A stretch of 64,000 bases of DNA from DTU072 sp050309775. GTDB taxonomy: Bacteria > Bacillota > Clostridia > Christensenellales > DTU072. The DNA lies in the NCBI GenBank assembly GCA_050309775.1, contig JBNRMV010000005.1, positions 99,366-163,365 on the forward strand, read 5' to 3'. Both the position numbers and the translations under genes were made by a program. The notes under the pieces were generated by a model that saw nothing but the letters and a program-made list of their open reading frames with translations, ran no database searches and was not told where the DNA came from. Positions 50,684 to 59,434 of the stretch are shown piece by piece (within the stretch, counting starts at the first letter, position 1; each line of letters begins with the position of its first letter).

Positions 50684-51985
50684 TTATAGTTTCCTTTTAT
50701 CGGTTACCCTTTGCGCCTTGCCTTCGCTGCGCTTTATGCTGCCGCTGGATACCAACCTGATTTCTGCGTTGATGCCTATGGCGGAACTGATTTCCGCAAC
50801 AAGCCGCTTTTTCAGGCTTTCTATTTTCTTTATTTCGTCAAATGCCACAGCGTCTGCAAGTTCAATATCAATTTGCATTGTGTCAAGAGTGTTTATTCTG
50901 TCCACCGTTATATGATAATGCAAAGCAATGTCTTTTTCTTTCATCAACACGCTTTCTATCTGTGACGGGAAGACATTTACGCCGCGGATTATCAGCATAT
51001 CGTCTGTTCTGCCGGCAATTCTGTTTATTCTGACGCCTGTTCTGCCGCATTTGCAGGGCGTATTGTCGAGCGCCGTTATGTCCCTTGTGCGATAGCGTAT
51101 CAGCGGTATGCCCTCTTTTGTCAGCGTGGTGAACACCAACTCGCCCTTTTGCCCGTACGGCAACGGCTCAAGCGTGTTCTCGTCGACTATTTCAGGATAG
51201 AACATGTCGTCCTGAATATGGCTGCCGCATTGATATTCGCACTCCACCGCCACGCCCGGACCGGATATTTCGCTAAGTCCATAAATGTCAAAAGCCTTAA
51301 TTTTCAATTTGCTTTCAATTTCTTTGCGCATCTCGTCAGTCCATGGCTCTGCGCCAAAAATACCGTATTTTATGCTCATATCCTCAGGTTTTATGCCCAG
51401 TTTTTCCATTTCTTCGGCTAAATAAACAGCATAGGATGGCGTACAGCAAATTATGTCGGCTTCAAAATCCTTCAACAGCTGCAACTGTCTGCCTGTGTTG
51501 CCGCTTGAAACAGGCACCGCCACAGCGCCCAACTTTTCTGCGCCATAGTGCATTCCCAAACCGCCGGTAAACAGCCCATAACCATAAGCGATATGTACGG
51601 TGGAATTTGCGTCGCCGCCAACGCTTACTATGGCTCTTGCGCAGCTTTCTGCCCAGTCTTCAATGTCCTTTCTCGTATAACCCACAACGGTAAGTTTGCC
51701 CGTTGTGCCGCTTGACGCATGTACTCTTATTATTTCACTCTTTGGCGCGGCAAACATTCCGAAAGGATAGTTGTCACGCAAATCCTGTTTTGTGGTAAAG
51801 GGCAATTTTTTTATATCGTCAATACTCTTAATGTCCTCAGGGCGCAAGCCTATTGCATCCATTTTTGCTCTGTAAGGAGCAACATTGTTGTACACCCTGT
51901 GAACAACCTCAATAAGTCTTTGGCTCTGCAGTTCTCTTTTTTCGTCCGCCGCAAGACACTCCATTTCCTGATTATAATATTTCAT
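50684..51985 (-). CDS. Phenylacetate-CoA ligase (first copy, nearest ACT gene)
   Basis: 433 residues from the ATG at 51985 with AGGAG 5 bases upstream. PaaK fold: RVHASSGTTGKLTVVGYT (ATP loop), IYGLSEISGPGVA, TRDIT followed by CKCGRTGVR, and RTDDMLIIRGVNVFPSQIESVLM in the mobile C-terminal domain. It interconverts aryl-acetates and their CoA thioesters using ATP. Next to iorAB, the reverse direction (CoA ester to acid with ATP gain) would complete aromatic amino acid fermentation. The conserved Gly-Arg-Thr after the Cys pair is shared with the second copy. Confidence 0.9.
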   Translation of the reverse strand: MKYYNQEMECLAADEKRELQSQRLIEVVHRVYNNVAPYRAKMDAIGLRPEDIKSIDDIKKLPFTTKQDLRDNYPFGMFAAPKSEIIRVHASSGTTGKLTVVGYTRKDIEDWAESCARAIVSVGGDANSTVHIAYGYGLFTGGLGMHYGAEKLGAVAVPVSSGNTGRQLQLLKDFEADIICCTPSYAVYLAEEMEKLGIKPEDMSIKYGIFGAEPWTDEMRKEIESKLKIKAFDIYGLSEISGPGVAVECEYQCGSHIQDDMFYPEIVDENTLEPLPYGQKGELVFTTLTKEGIPLIRYRTRDITALDNTPCKCGRTGVRINRIAGRTDDMLIIRGVNVFPSQIESVLMKEKDIALHYHITVDRINTLDTMQIDIELADAVAFDEIKKIESLKKRLVAEISSAIGINAEIRLVSSGSIKRSEGKAQRVTDKRKL

Positions 51986-51993
51986 AAGCACTC

Positions 51994-52566
51994 CTATATC
52001 ATTTTATAGCCCAACAGTAAGGCCTTTTTGTTTATTTCAAGGAATTTTTCTTTTATTGCCGAAGTCAACGCCTGCTCAATTTTTTCGTAAGGCAATGCCA
52101 GAGCTTTCGCCATGGCGCCAATCATAACAGTGTTGACGGCTCTTTCGCTACCCGCCTGCAAAGCCGCTGAACGGGCGTCTACTTTCATATATTTTTTGTT
52201 TTCTTTCTCCAGCGTTTCAAACACTTCGCTTGGGTATTGCATCATGCCGATAATGACGGGCATGGGTAATATTTCCTGGTCATTTACTATGACAGTGCCG
52301 TCTTTTTTCAAATAATGCCGCCACCGCAAAGCCTCAAGTTTTTCAAAAGCAAGTATAATATCTGCCTCACCCTCGGAGATTATCGGAGAAAAAATGTTGT
52401 CGCCTATTCTGACATGCGTAACAACGCTGCCGCCGCGCTGGCTCATACCATGCACTTCCGACAGTTTGCATTGTTTGCCTTGAAGTTGCGCAAGGTTGCC
52501 CAAAATTTTGCTTGCAAGCAGCGTTCCCTGTCCGCCGACGCCGACAATAAGTATGTTGATATCCAT
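51994..52566 (-). CDS. iorB: Indolepyruvate:ferredoxin oxidoreductase, beta subunit
   Basis: 190 residues: VGVGGQGTLLASKILGNLAQ is the gamma-type 2-oxoacid oxidoreductase glycine motif, followed by SEVHGMSQRGGSVVTHVRIG. With IorA it oxidises aryl-pyruvates to aryl-acetyl-CoA and reduces ferredoxin. AAGGAGG precedes the ATG; the gene starts 4 bases after the iorA stop. Confidence 0.95.
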   Translation of the reverse strand: MDINILIVGVGGQGTLLASKILGNLAQLQGKQCKLSEVHGMSQRGGSVVTHVRIGDNIFSPIISEGEADIILAFEKLEALRWRHYLKKDGTVIVNDQEILPMPVIIGMMQYPSEVFETLEKENKKYMKVDARSAALQAGSERAVNTVMIGAMAKALALPYEKIEQALTSAIKEKFLEINKKALLLGYKMI

Positions 52567-52570
52567 GTGA

Positions 52571-54283
52571 TTAGTCCTCCTTAACGATAGCGCCGAATTT
52601 GCATAGCGAAACGCACACTCCGCACGAAGTGCAAAGTCCGGAGTTTATTCTTATTTCGCCGCCGACATTCTCTATTGCAGGGCAACCTATTCTTAAGCAT
52701 GCCTTACACTTTTTGCAATTCTTAGTTATCTTATAGGGTTTTTCTGCCTTTCTCGGCAACAAAATGCAAGGTTTGCGCGCAATAATGACGCTTACTTCGT
52801 CCTTTGCCGTGGCTTCCTTGACGGCTCTTTCGACTTCCGCCATATCGTATGCATTGACTACTTGCAAATGGTTTACTCCGCAAGCTCTGACAAGTTGTTC
52901 AAGGTCAAGTTTGTAAGTATCTATGCCGCTTATTGTCCTTCCCGTCGATGGGTTGTCCTGATGTCCCGTCATGGCGGTAATTGAATTGTCCAGAATAATA
53001 ACCGTCGACTTGCCCTTGTTGTAAACGCTGTTTATAAGTCCTGTGATACCGCTGTGAATGAATGTCGAATCGCCTATGACACCGACTGTCTTTTTTGCGT
53101 TGCCTTCCTTTGCCAAATCAAAGCCGTGCGCCATACCCACACTTGCTCCCATACATACGCAAGTATCAATAGCGGAAAGCGGCGCCGCCGCTCCCAAAGT
53201 GTAGCAACCAATATCGCCCGTAACCGTCATTTTTAGTTTTGACAGCACATAAAAAACACTTCTGTGCGGACAGCCTGCACACATTACCGGCGGACGCAAC
53301 GGCAGAGAGGTATCGGCTTTTGGCGCTTCGCCCAGCCCCAATTTGCTCTTCAAAAATGCCGTACTGTATTCTCCCTGCTTGCCGAATATCTCCTTGCCGC
53401 GGCAAGCTATGCCGTTAGCTTTCAGCTGATTTTCTATGAACGGCTCCAACTCTTCTACAACAATCAACTCTTCTACATTTGCGGCAAACTCTTTTATGAG
53501 CTCCAAAGGCAAGGGATATACCATGCCCAACTTCAGCACCGATGCATCGGTTGCTTCTTTTACATACTGATAAATGCTGCCGGCGCAAACTATGCCCAGT
53601 TTTTTGTTGTTGTATTCAATTCTGTTGATTTCAAAGCTGTTGGCAGCTTGGGCAAGAGTGTCTTCTCTTTTTTCCACCTCGATATGCCTGCCCCTTGCCA
53701 TAGCTGGCATCATGACATATTTCCCGGGGTTTTTGGTGTATTCTTTGAGTTCGATTTTCTTTCTTACTCCGATATCGACAAGCCCACGGCTGTGCGCTAT
53801 CCTTGTAGTAAGTCGCAGCATAACCGGCGTGTCATATTTTTCGGACAATTCAAAAGCAAGCATAGTGAAATCCTTGGCTTCCTGGCTGTCTGACGGCTCC
53901 AGCATAGGCACATGCGCGCTGCGCGCATAAAACCTTGAGTCCTGTTCGTTCTGCGAACTATGCATTCCGGGGTCGTCGGCAACGGCTAATACCAGTCCGG
54001 CGTTTATGCCGGTATATGCCGCCGTAAAAAGCGGGTCTGCGGCTACATTTACGCCAACATGCTTCATGCATGACATTGCTCTTGCGCCGGCTATCGCCGC
54101 GCCAATTGACACTTCAAGCGCAACCTTTTCGTTCGGCGCCCATTCCGTATGTATGTCAGTGAACTTTGCGCACTCTTCGGTTATTTCCGTTGACGGTGTG
54201 CCGGGGTATGAAGATACCACGCGAACTCCCGCCTCATATGCGCCCTGTGCCACCGCTTTGTTTGTCAACATCAATTCTTTCAT
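52571..54283 (-). CDS. iorA: Indolepyruvate:ferredoxin oxidoreductase, alpha subunit
   Basis: 570 residues. The N-terminal pyrimidine domain starts KAVAQGAYEAGVRVVSSYPGTPSTEI; the TPP-binding domain holds GDIGCYTLG and IGDSTFIHSGITGLINSVYN with IILDNSITAMTGHQDNPSTG; the C-terminal domain has two ferredoxin clusters, CKKCKACLRIGCP and CTSCGVCVSLCKFGA. The first cluster has one Cys more widely spaced, typical for IorA. GAGG precedes the ATG. It degrades aromatic amino acids via their 2-oxoacids. Confidence 0.96.
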   Translation of the reverse strand: MKELMLTNKAVAQGAYEAGVRVVSSYPGTPSTEITEECAKFTDIHTEWAPNEKVALEVSIGAAIAGARAMSCMKHVGVNVAADPLFTAAYTGINAGLVLAVADDPGMHSSQNEQDSRFYARSAHVPMLEPSDSQEAKDFTMLAFELSEKYDTPVMLRLTTRIAHSRGLVDIGVRKKIELKEYTKNPGKYVMMPAMARGRHIEVEKREDTLAQAANSFEINRIEYNNKKLGIVCAGSIYQYVKEATDASVLKLGMVYPLPLELIKEFAANVEELIVVEELEPFIENQLKANGIACRGKEIFGKQGEYSTAFLKSKLGLGEAPKADTSLPLRPPVMCAGCPHRSVFYVLSKLKMTVTGDIGCYTLGAAAPLSAIDTCVCMGASVGMAHGFDLAKEGNAKKTVGVIGDSTFIHSGITGLINSVYNKGKSTVIILDNSITAMTGHQDNPSTGRTISGIDTYKLDLEQLVRACGVNHLQVVNAYDMAEVERAVKEATAKDEVSVIIARKPCILLPRKAEKPYKITKNCKKCKACLRIGCPAIENVGGEIRINSGLCTSCGVCVSLCKFGAIVKED

Positions 54284-54294
54284 GGTTTACCTCA

Positions 54295-55599
54295 TTAAAT
54301 TTTTCTTAGGTCGGTCACTCTTTTGCTCTTACCTTCAAAGCGTTTCAGGCTCAGCGGCTCGGCCAGTTTGACTTTGGCGTCTATTTGTAAAATCGTCCTC
54401 AGGTTGTGCCTTATCTTGTCACGCAGCGCTTCAAGATTTTTGAAATCAGTAAGCAACGAGCCGTCGGCAACCTCAACTTTTACTTCCAGTTGATCCATAT
54501 AGTGTTCGTCTCGGCATACTAAAATTTCGTACTGACCGCCGACTTCGGGCATATCCATAAGCACGCTTTCTATCTGTGACGGGAAGACATTTACGCCGCG
54601 AATTATCAGCATATCGTCGGTTCTTCCGCGCAAGCGCGCCATTCTTGTCGTTGTTCTGCCGCATTTACAGGGTTGCGAATTGAAAGCCGTAATATCCTTT
54701 GTGCGGTATCTGATGATGGGCATTCCCTCTTTTGTCAGTGTAGTCAGCACCAGTTCGCCATATTCCCCTTCTGCTATCGGCTCAAGGGTCTCTGGATTCA
54801 GAAGTTCGGGATAAAAATGGTCTTCGTTTATGTGCATACCGTCTTTCATAAGACATTCGCCGCTGACGCCGGGTCCTATTATTTCCGATAAACCGTAATT
54901 ATCTGTCGGAAAAACGCCCAGCCTTCTTCTGAGTTCGTTGTGCATTTCAACAGAGGACGCTTCGGAACCGAAAAAGCCCAGTTTAAGATTAAAGTCCTCT
55001 TTCTTATAGCCCAGTTTTTCCATCATCTCGCCGATATAAAGCGCATAAGACGGCGTGGATACCAACGCAGTAGCTTTCAGGTCTTTCAACAGCATTATTT
55101 GTCTTTCGGTATTGCCGCTGCTGGCAGGAATGACTGCGGCGCCCAATCTTTCATAGCCCTGATGCATGCCCAGCGCTCCGGTAAAAAGTCCATACCCAAA
55201 GGATATTTGTACAATGTCCTTGCTGCTGCCGCCGCCGGCAACAATCAGCCTGGCGCAGCAGTCCGCCCACATCTTTAGGTCTTTTTTTGTATAAGCAACT
55301 ACCGTCGGTTTGCCGCTGGTGCCGCTGGAAGCATGAATGCGAATGAGTTTGTCGGTACTTACGGAAAGCATACCGTAAGGATATGTATCCCTCAAATCTG
55401 ATTTCACAGTAAAGGGTATTCTTTTTATGTCATCAAGCGTCTTTAATGAGTCGGGTGAAAAGCCGGCATCGTCAAATTTTTTCTTATAAAAAGGCACTTT
55501 GTCATAAGCATATCGTACAACATTCTTTAGTCTTTCAAGCTGCAGAGCGCGCATTTCTTCACGGCTCATGGTTTCATGCTTTTTGTCAAAAATTTTCAT
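54295..55599 (-). CDS. Phenylacetate-CoA ligase (second copy)
   Basis: 434 residues, paralog of 50684-51985. Motifs: RIHASSGTSGKPTVVAYT, NYGLSEIIGPGVSGEC, CKCGRTTTRMARLRGRTDD and GVNVFPSQIESVLMDM. The two copies flank iorAB, so they may serve different aryl-acyl substrates or opposite directions. GAGGAG precedes the ATG, which lies one base after the upstream hydratase stop. The region coding GVNVFPSQIES is nearly identical in DNA to the first copy. Confidence 0.9.
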   Translation of the reverse strand: MKIFDKKHETMSREEMRALQLERLKNVVRYAYDKVPFYKKKFDDAGFSPDSLKTLDDIKRIPFTVKSDLRDTYPYGMLSVSTDKLIRIHASSGTSGKPTVVAYTKKDLKMWADCCARLIVAGGGSSKDIVQISFGYGLFTGALGMHQGYERLGAAVIPASSGNTERQIMLLKDLKATALVSTPSYALYIGEMMEKLGYKKEDFNLKLGFFGSEASSVEMHNELRRRLGVFPTDNYGLSEIIGPGVSGECLMKDGMHINEDHFYPELLNPETLEPIAEGEYGELVLTTLTKEGMPIIRYRTKDITAFNSQPCKCGRTTTRMARLRGRTDDMLIIRGVNVFPSQIESVLMDMPEVGGQYEILVCRDEHYMDQLEVKVEVADGSLLTDFKNLEALRDKIRHNLRTILQIDAKVKLAEPLSLKRFEGKSKRVTDLRKI

Positions 55600-55600
55600 T

Positions 55601-57835
55601 TTACTCCTCGTTCTGGCTTCTGTAATAATTTATCAGGCAGCCTTTTTGTATTATTGTCTTCTCTTCTTCTCCCAGTTTGTCCATAGTAAGCGTTATGGGC
55701 AGCATTTTCTCTCCGCGGAAAATGTACGCTTTTGTTTTATAATTGTCAAACACATCATAAACTTCGGGAATGACAATTATGTCGTCAACTTCCAGCGGTG
55801 TCGCATTGTTGTACAAAAACGGCAACATTCCCCAATTTATGAGATTTGAGCGATAACGCTTTGTGGCATATTCCTTTGCGATGTTGGCAACGCCGCCAAG
55901 CACTCTTTGGCAGGACGCCGCCTGCTCTCTGGCGCTACCGTCACCGGGCTTGTTGGCAAAAATCACGCTGCCTGTGCTGACTTCTTCAGCGTTCAGCGAC
56001 AGCTTTTTTATAACCCAAAGATATTCCGCGTCAAAATCGCCTCTTTTTGCTCTTTCTTCCAGTGCAAGAATGTCCTTTGCTCTTTGTACATAATCGGGTC
56101 TTTTTCTGCTCAGCGTAAATTCGGCAAGCCGCAAAGGGTTGGAGCGGTAAGAGGAAGTTTCTCCGGAAGGAATAAGTTCGTCGGTGGTCGTCACCGCGTC
56201 GTTTATGACGGCGGCAACTTTCATAAGCAAATGCCTTTTCAGTTGCGGCAAATCCGGCCAATCCGCAATGTTGGGTCCGTACACCAATTCGGCGTTGCTG
56301 TCGGCTTTTTTGTAGCCGTCGTACACTCTGTTTCTGTAAATGCTGTCATCAAAAACAAAGGGCTTTATTTTGTTGTCATATTCGATATCCAGAGCAGAGG
56401 TCAGCACGCCGCCGTTTGCCGCTGTGGCACCAATGCTCCTTGCGTCCATAAGCGCCACGGAAGCAATCTGCCCTTCGCCGGGTTTGGAGCCTTCACGGGA
56501 TTCAAAATTCCTTGTGGTGTGCCGAATGGACAACGCATTGTTGGCAGGAACATCTCCGGCGCCGAAACAGGGACCGCAAAACGCAGTCTTGACGGCTACT
56601 CCGCTTTTCATAAGTTCTGCGCTGACACCTTTTTTTGCCAAGTCAATCGCCGTAGGTTGTGAGCCTGGATATACACTCATTGACAATCTGTTGCCTATGG
56701 ATTTTCCTTTCAATATGCTGGCAGCCTCAAAAATGTTGTCATAGGTGCCGCCTGCGCAGCCGGCAATAATGGCTTGGTCTACATGAATTTTGCCGTCTAT
56801 TATTTTATTAGTCAGTTTGAATTGACCTTTGCTTTTCAGCAGTTTGTTGCCCTCTTCCTCGCATTTTTTCAGCAGTTCATAAGGGTTTTGTTGCAATTCT
56901 TTAATAGAATAAACATTGCTGGGGTGGAAAGGCAACGCTATCATAGGCTCAACTTTGGATAAATTAACCTTTATTAAACCGTCATAATAGACCAAATCTG
57001 CTGGTTTCAACTCGGCATAATCCTCTGCTCTGTTGTGCAAAGCAAGGTATTCCCGTACTTTGTTGTCGGTTTGCCAAATAGAGCTCAGGCATGTCGTCTC
57101 CGTCGTCATAACATCTATGCCGTTGCGGTATTCTACCGACAGGTTTTTTATGCCTTTACCAAAGAACTCCATGACCCTGTTCTTTACATAGCCGTTTGCA
57201 AAAACTGCTTTTATGATAGCCAGCGCCACATCCTGCGGTCCGACTCCCTTTCTGGGTTTCCCCGAAAGTTCCACGCCGATAACACCGGGGTATGGTGTGT
57301 CATAAGTCCGTTCAAGCAACTGTTTGACCAGTTCGCCGCCGCCCTCGCCTATCGCCATAGTGCCTAGTGCGCCATAGCGGGTGTGAGAGTCGGAACCAAG
57401 TATCATTTTTCCGCAGCCTGCCATTCTTTCGCGCATATAGCTGTGAATAACTCCTTGATGCGCAGGCACATATATGCCTCCGTATTTTTTTGCGGCGGAA
57501 TAGCCGAAGCTGTGGTCATCCTCGTTTATGGTGCCGCCAACGGCGCAAAGGCTGTTGTGGCAGTTCGTCAGCACATACGGCAACGGAAATTCTTTCAAAC
57601 CGCTGGCTTTAGCGGTCTGAATAATGCCGACATATGTTATGTCATGCGATGCAAGAGCGTCAAACTTCAATTTAAGTTGTCCGTTCTTTTCCGTGGGTAT
57701 GGTGTTGTGCCGGGAAAGTATCGAGTATGCAATAGTGCCTTTGTAAGCGCTGTCCTTTTGTTGTGCAGAAAGCGCGCTTGCGGCAGTTCTTTTGCCGTTT
57801 AAGAAATACACGCCTCTTTTTGACAAAGTAATCAT
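55601..57835 (-). CDS. Aconitase-family hydratase (YbhJ-like)
   Basis: 744 residues from the ATG at 57835 (GGGAG 6 bases upstream; the frame goes on upstream to 57871 without a site). Aconitase superfamily: SDSHTRYGALGTMAIGEGGGE, the Fe-S cysteines in IAGCAGGTYDN and AFCGPCFGAGD, NFESREGSKPGEGQIASVALMDARSIGATAANGG, and the C-terminal swivel domain with GDGSAREQAA, YRSNLINWGMLPF. Lengths and motif order resemble E. coli YbhJ rather than classic AcnA. First gene of the operon that holds iorAB; whether it works on citrate/isocitrate or another hydroxyacid cannot be read from sequence. Confidence 0.85.
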   Translation of the reverse strand: MITLSKRGVYFLNGKRTAASALSAQQKDSAYKGTIAYSILSRHNTIPTEKNGQLKLKFDALASHDITYVGIIQTAKASGLKEFPLPYVLTNCHNSLCAVGGTINEDDHSFGYSAAKKYGGIYVPAHQGVIHSYMRERMAGCGKMILGSDSHTRYGALGTMAIGEGGGELVKQLLERTYDTPYPGVIGVELSGKPRKGVGPQDVALAIIKAVFANGYVKNRVMEFFGKGIKNLSVEYRNGIDVMTTETTCLSSIWQTDNKVREYLALHNRAEDYAELKPADLVYYDGLIKVNLSKVEPMIALPFHPSNVYSIKELQQNPYELLKKCEEEGNKLLKSKGQFKLTNKIIDGKIHVDQAIIAGCAGGTYDNIFEAASILKGKSIGNRLSMSVYPGSQPTAIDLAKKGVSAELMKSGVAVKTAFCGPCFGAGDVPANNALSIRHTTRNFESREGSKPGEGQIASVALMDARSIGATAANGGVLTSALDIEYDNKIKPFVFDDSIYRNRVYDGYKKADSNAELVYGPNIADWPDLPQLKRHLLMKVAAVINDAVTTTDELIPSGETSSYRSNPLRLAEFTLSRKRPDYVQRAKDILALEERAKRGDFDAEYLWVIKKLSLNAEEVSTGSVIFANKPGDGSAREQAASCQRVLGGVANIAKEYATKRYRSNLINWGMLPFLYNNATPLEVDDIIVIPEVYDVFDNYKTKAYIFRGEKMLPITLTMDKLGEEEKTIIQKGCLINYYRSQNEE

Positions 57836-57894
57836 CAAACACTCCCTTTTTATACAACGGAGTTCCGTCATAAAGTAATAAATAATTAAAGTAA

Positions 57895-57923
57895 ATTATA
57901 ACAGCAGAAAACCAAAATGTAAA
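57895..57923 (-). promoter_or_regulatory. Promoter of the hydratase-PaaK-IorAB-Alr-RsmD/CoaD operon
   Basis: Minus strand TTTACA (57918-57923), 17 bases, extended TGT-TATAAT (57895-57900). A small stem ACGG-aact-CCGT lies in the leader before the GGGAG. All ten genes downstream have gaps of less than 45 bases or overlap. Confidence 0.7.
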
Positions 57924-57974
57924 GTAAATTGCTTTTCAAACAAGTATTTGCGTATTTGCTTTTTTTAAGCAAAT

Positions 57975-58009
57975 AAAAAGCCGTTAAGACTGTAACTTAA
58001 CGGCTTTTT
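57975..58009 (-). terminator. Terminator after the zinc-ribbon gene
   Basis: Arms AAAAAGCCGTTAAG (57975-57988) and CTTAACGGCTTTTT (57996-58009), 7-base loop. It is symmetrical and therefore could also stop plus-strand transcripts. Confidence 0.9.
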
Positions 58010-58029
58010 GAAGTGCTTTGTTATTCTGC

Positions 58030-58215
58030 TTATTTGCGGAATGACGGTCTGCTTCCAAATTTGTTGCGTTGGGCTTTGTGGGCCTTTCTGCATTCTGTGC
58101 AACGAGTAGGTTCGTTCGTGAAACCTTTTTCCTGATAGAAAGCTTGCTCGCCTTCTGAGAAAATGAAATCAGAACCGCAATCTTTACATACCAGCTTCTT
58201 GTCTGCCATATTCAA
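58030..58215 (-). CDS. Small zinc-ribbon protein
   Basis: 61 residues from a TTG at 58215 (six bases after GGAGG) or 59 from the ATG at 58209. Four cysteines as CKDCG (about 10-14) and CTECR form a zinc ribbon with FIFSEGEQAFYQEKGF between, as in the probable zinc-ribbon (zf-trcl) proteins of Firmicutes. The tail KAHKAQRNKFGSRPSFRK is basic, so nucleic-acid binding is plausible. It is a single-gene unit with its own promoter and terminator. Confidence 0.85.
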   Translation of the reverse strand: MNMADKKLVCKDCGSDFIFSEGEQAFYQEKGFTNEPTRCTECRKAHKAQRNKFGSRPSFRK

Positions 58216-58304
58216 TCAATACCTCCTTTTTAGATTTGACTTTAGGATATTAGCATCAATTGACATTTTATGGGAATAGAAGCGAACATCTTTACAGTAC
58301 AGTT

Positions 58305-58333
58305 ATATTATCACACAATAAAAAAATTGTCAA
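58305..58333 (-). promoter_or_regulatory. Promoter of the zinc-ribbon gene
   Basis: Minus strand TTGACA (58328-58333), 17 bases, TAATAT (58305-58310). This leaves an untranslated leader of about 85 bases, long for such a small gene. Confidence 0.7.
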
Positions 58334-58424
58334 ACATTTTTATTAACATGCCTATTTTAACAATTTTTTATAATAACTAATAAATATAAACTAAATTTGT
58401 TGCTTTTTCTTTAATCCTTATTAC

Positions 58425-59252
58425 TTATTGCAACAACAACATTTTTTCGGTAACATTCTTTTCTACGCTCTGTCTTGCCGCAAACTGATATACCTTGGGG
58501 TCATACAACTTTTCGTCGGCAAGCGCGCTGCGCACGCCTTTTGTGTAAGCCTGCCGCAGTTCGGTAGCAAAATTTATTTTTGAGATACCTGCCCTAATGC
58601 AGTCTTTTATTACGGCTGGCGAAAGCCCCGACGCGCCGTGCAGCACTAAAGGTATATTGATTGCCGCTCTTATTTCAGTAATCCTCTTTATGTTTATTTT
58701 GGGTTCGCCGACATAAATTCCGTGCGCCGTACCCACGCCTATGGCAACAAAATCAATGCCGCTTTCGGTAACAAACCGCGCACACTCCGCCGTATCTGTG
58801 TATACTATTTCGCCCCTAACCTCGTCCTCAACGCCGCCGACTCTGCCCATCTCTCCTTCTACGGCAACGCCTTGTTGTTTTGCCCTTTCGACAACCTGCC
58901 TTGTCAAGGCTATGTTCTTCTCAAGCTCAAAATGAGAACCGTCAAACATAACGGAATTGTATCCCGCATCGACGCACCTTGCGCACACTTCAAAAGTATT
59001 GCCGTGGTCAAGGTGCAGCGCCAAAGCGGCTTTGGACTGCTTCGCCAACGCGCCGACCATTGCCGCAAGCAGTTTTTCTCCGGCATGGTTTACAGTGGTA
59101 TATGTAGTTTGAATTATGGCAGGAACGCCGCAACTTTCGGCGGCAGCAATGACCGCCATAGCCATATCTGCATTTTCAATGTTAAAAGCGCCTATGCAAT
59201 AATTTTTTCTTTGGGCATCTTTCAATAATTCTGAGGTATTATAAAGCGGCAT
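58425..59252 (-). CDS. Class II fructose-bisphosphate (or tagatose-bisphosphate) aldolase
   Basis: 275 residues from the ATG at 59252 (AGGAAG upstream). Zinc aldolase: AFNIENADMAMAVIAAAE, LALHLDHGNTFE with the Zn His and catalytic Asp, SVMFDGSHFE, VEGEMGRVGGVED, VGTAHGIYVGEPKIN with a Zn His, and LVLHGASGLS with the third His. Length and the GxGTAHG segment fit the FbaA/GatY/KbaY group; fructose or tagatose specificity cannot be told apart by eye. Single-gene unit with a good promoter. Confidence 0.92.
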   Translation of the reverse strand: MPLYNTSELLKDAQRKNYCIGAFNIENADMAMAVIAAAESCGVPAIIQTTYTTVNHAGEKLLAAMVGALAKQSKAALALHLDHGNTFEVCARCVDAGYNSVMFDGSHFELEKNIALTRQVVERAKQQGVAVEGEMGRVGGVEDEVRGEIVYTDTAECARFVTESGIDFVAIGVGTAHGIYVGEPKINIKRITEIRAAINIPLVLHGASGLSPAVIKDCIRAGISKINFATELRQAYTKGVRSALADEKLYDPKVYQFAARQSVEKNVTEKMLLLQ

Positions 59253-59280
59253 AGTTTCTTCCTTTTGTAGCAATGGAGCA

Positions 59281-59309
59281 ATTATATCAAAAACAGCCGC
59301 CTATTTCAA
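59281..59309 (-). promoter_or_regulatory. Promoter of the class II aldolase gene
   Basis: Minus strand TTGAAA (59304-59309), 17 bases, extended TGA-TATAAT (59281-59286). Divergent from the plus-strand promoter at 59361. Confidence 0.7.
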
Positions 59310-59360
59310 TAAAATTCTACCAATATTCGACAATCCCACTGAATTTTTCCAAGGAACCTC

Positions 59361-59389
59361 TTGTAAATCTTTGTTTCACCCAGTATAAT
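59361..59389 (+). promoter_or_regulatory. Promoter of the DUF975 gene
   Basis: TTGTAA (59361-59366), 17 bases, TATAAT (59384-59389), followed by a leader of about 40 bases with GAGGAGG. Confidence 0.75.
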
Positions 59390-59434
59390 AGAACCGAATT
59401 TATAACAAAGCATAAAATGAAATAGAGGAGGAAT

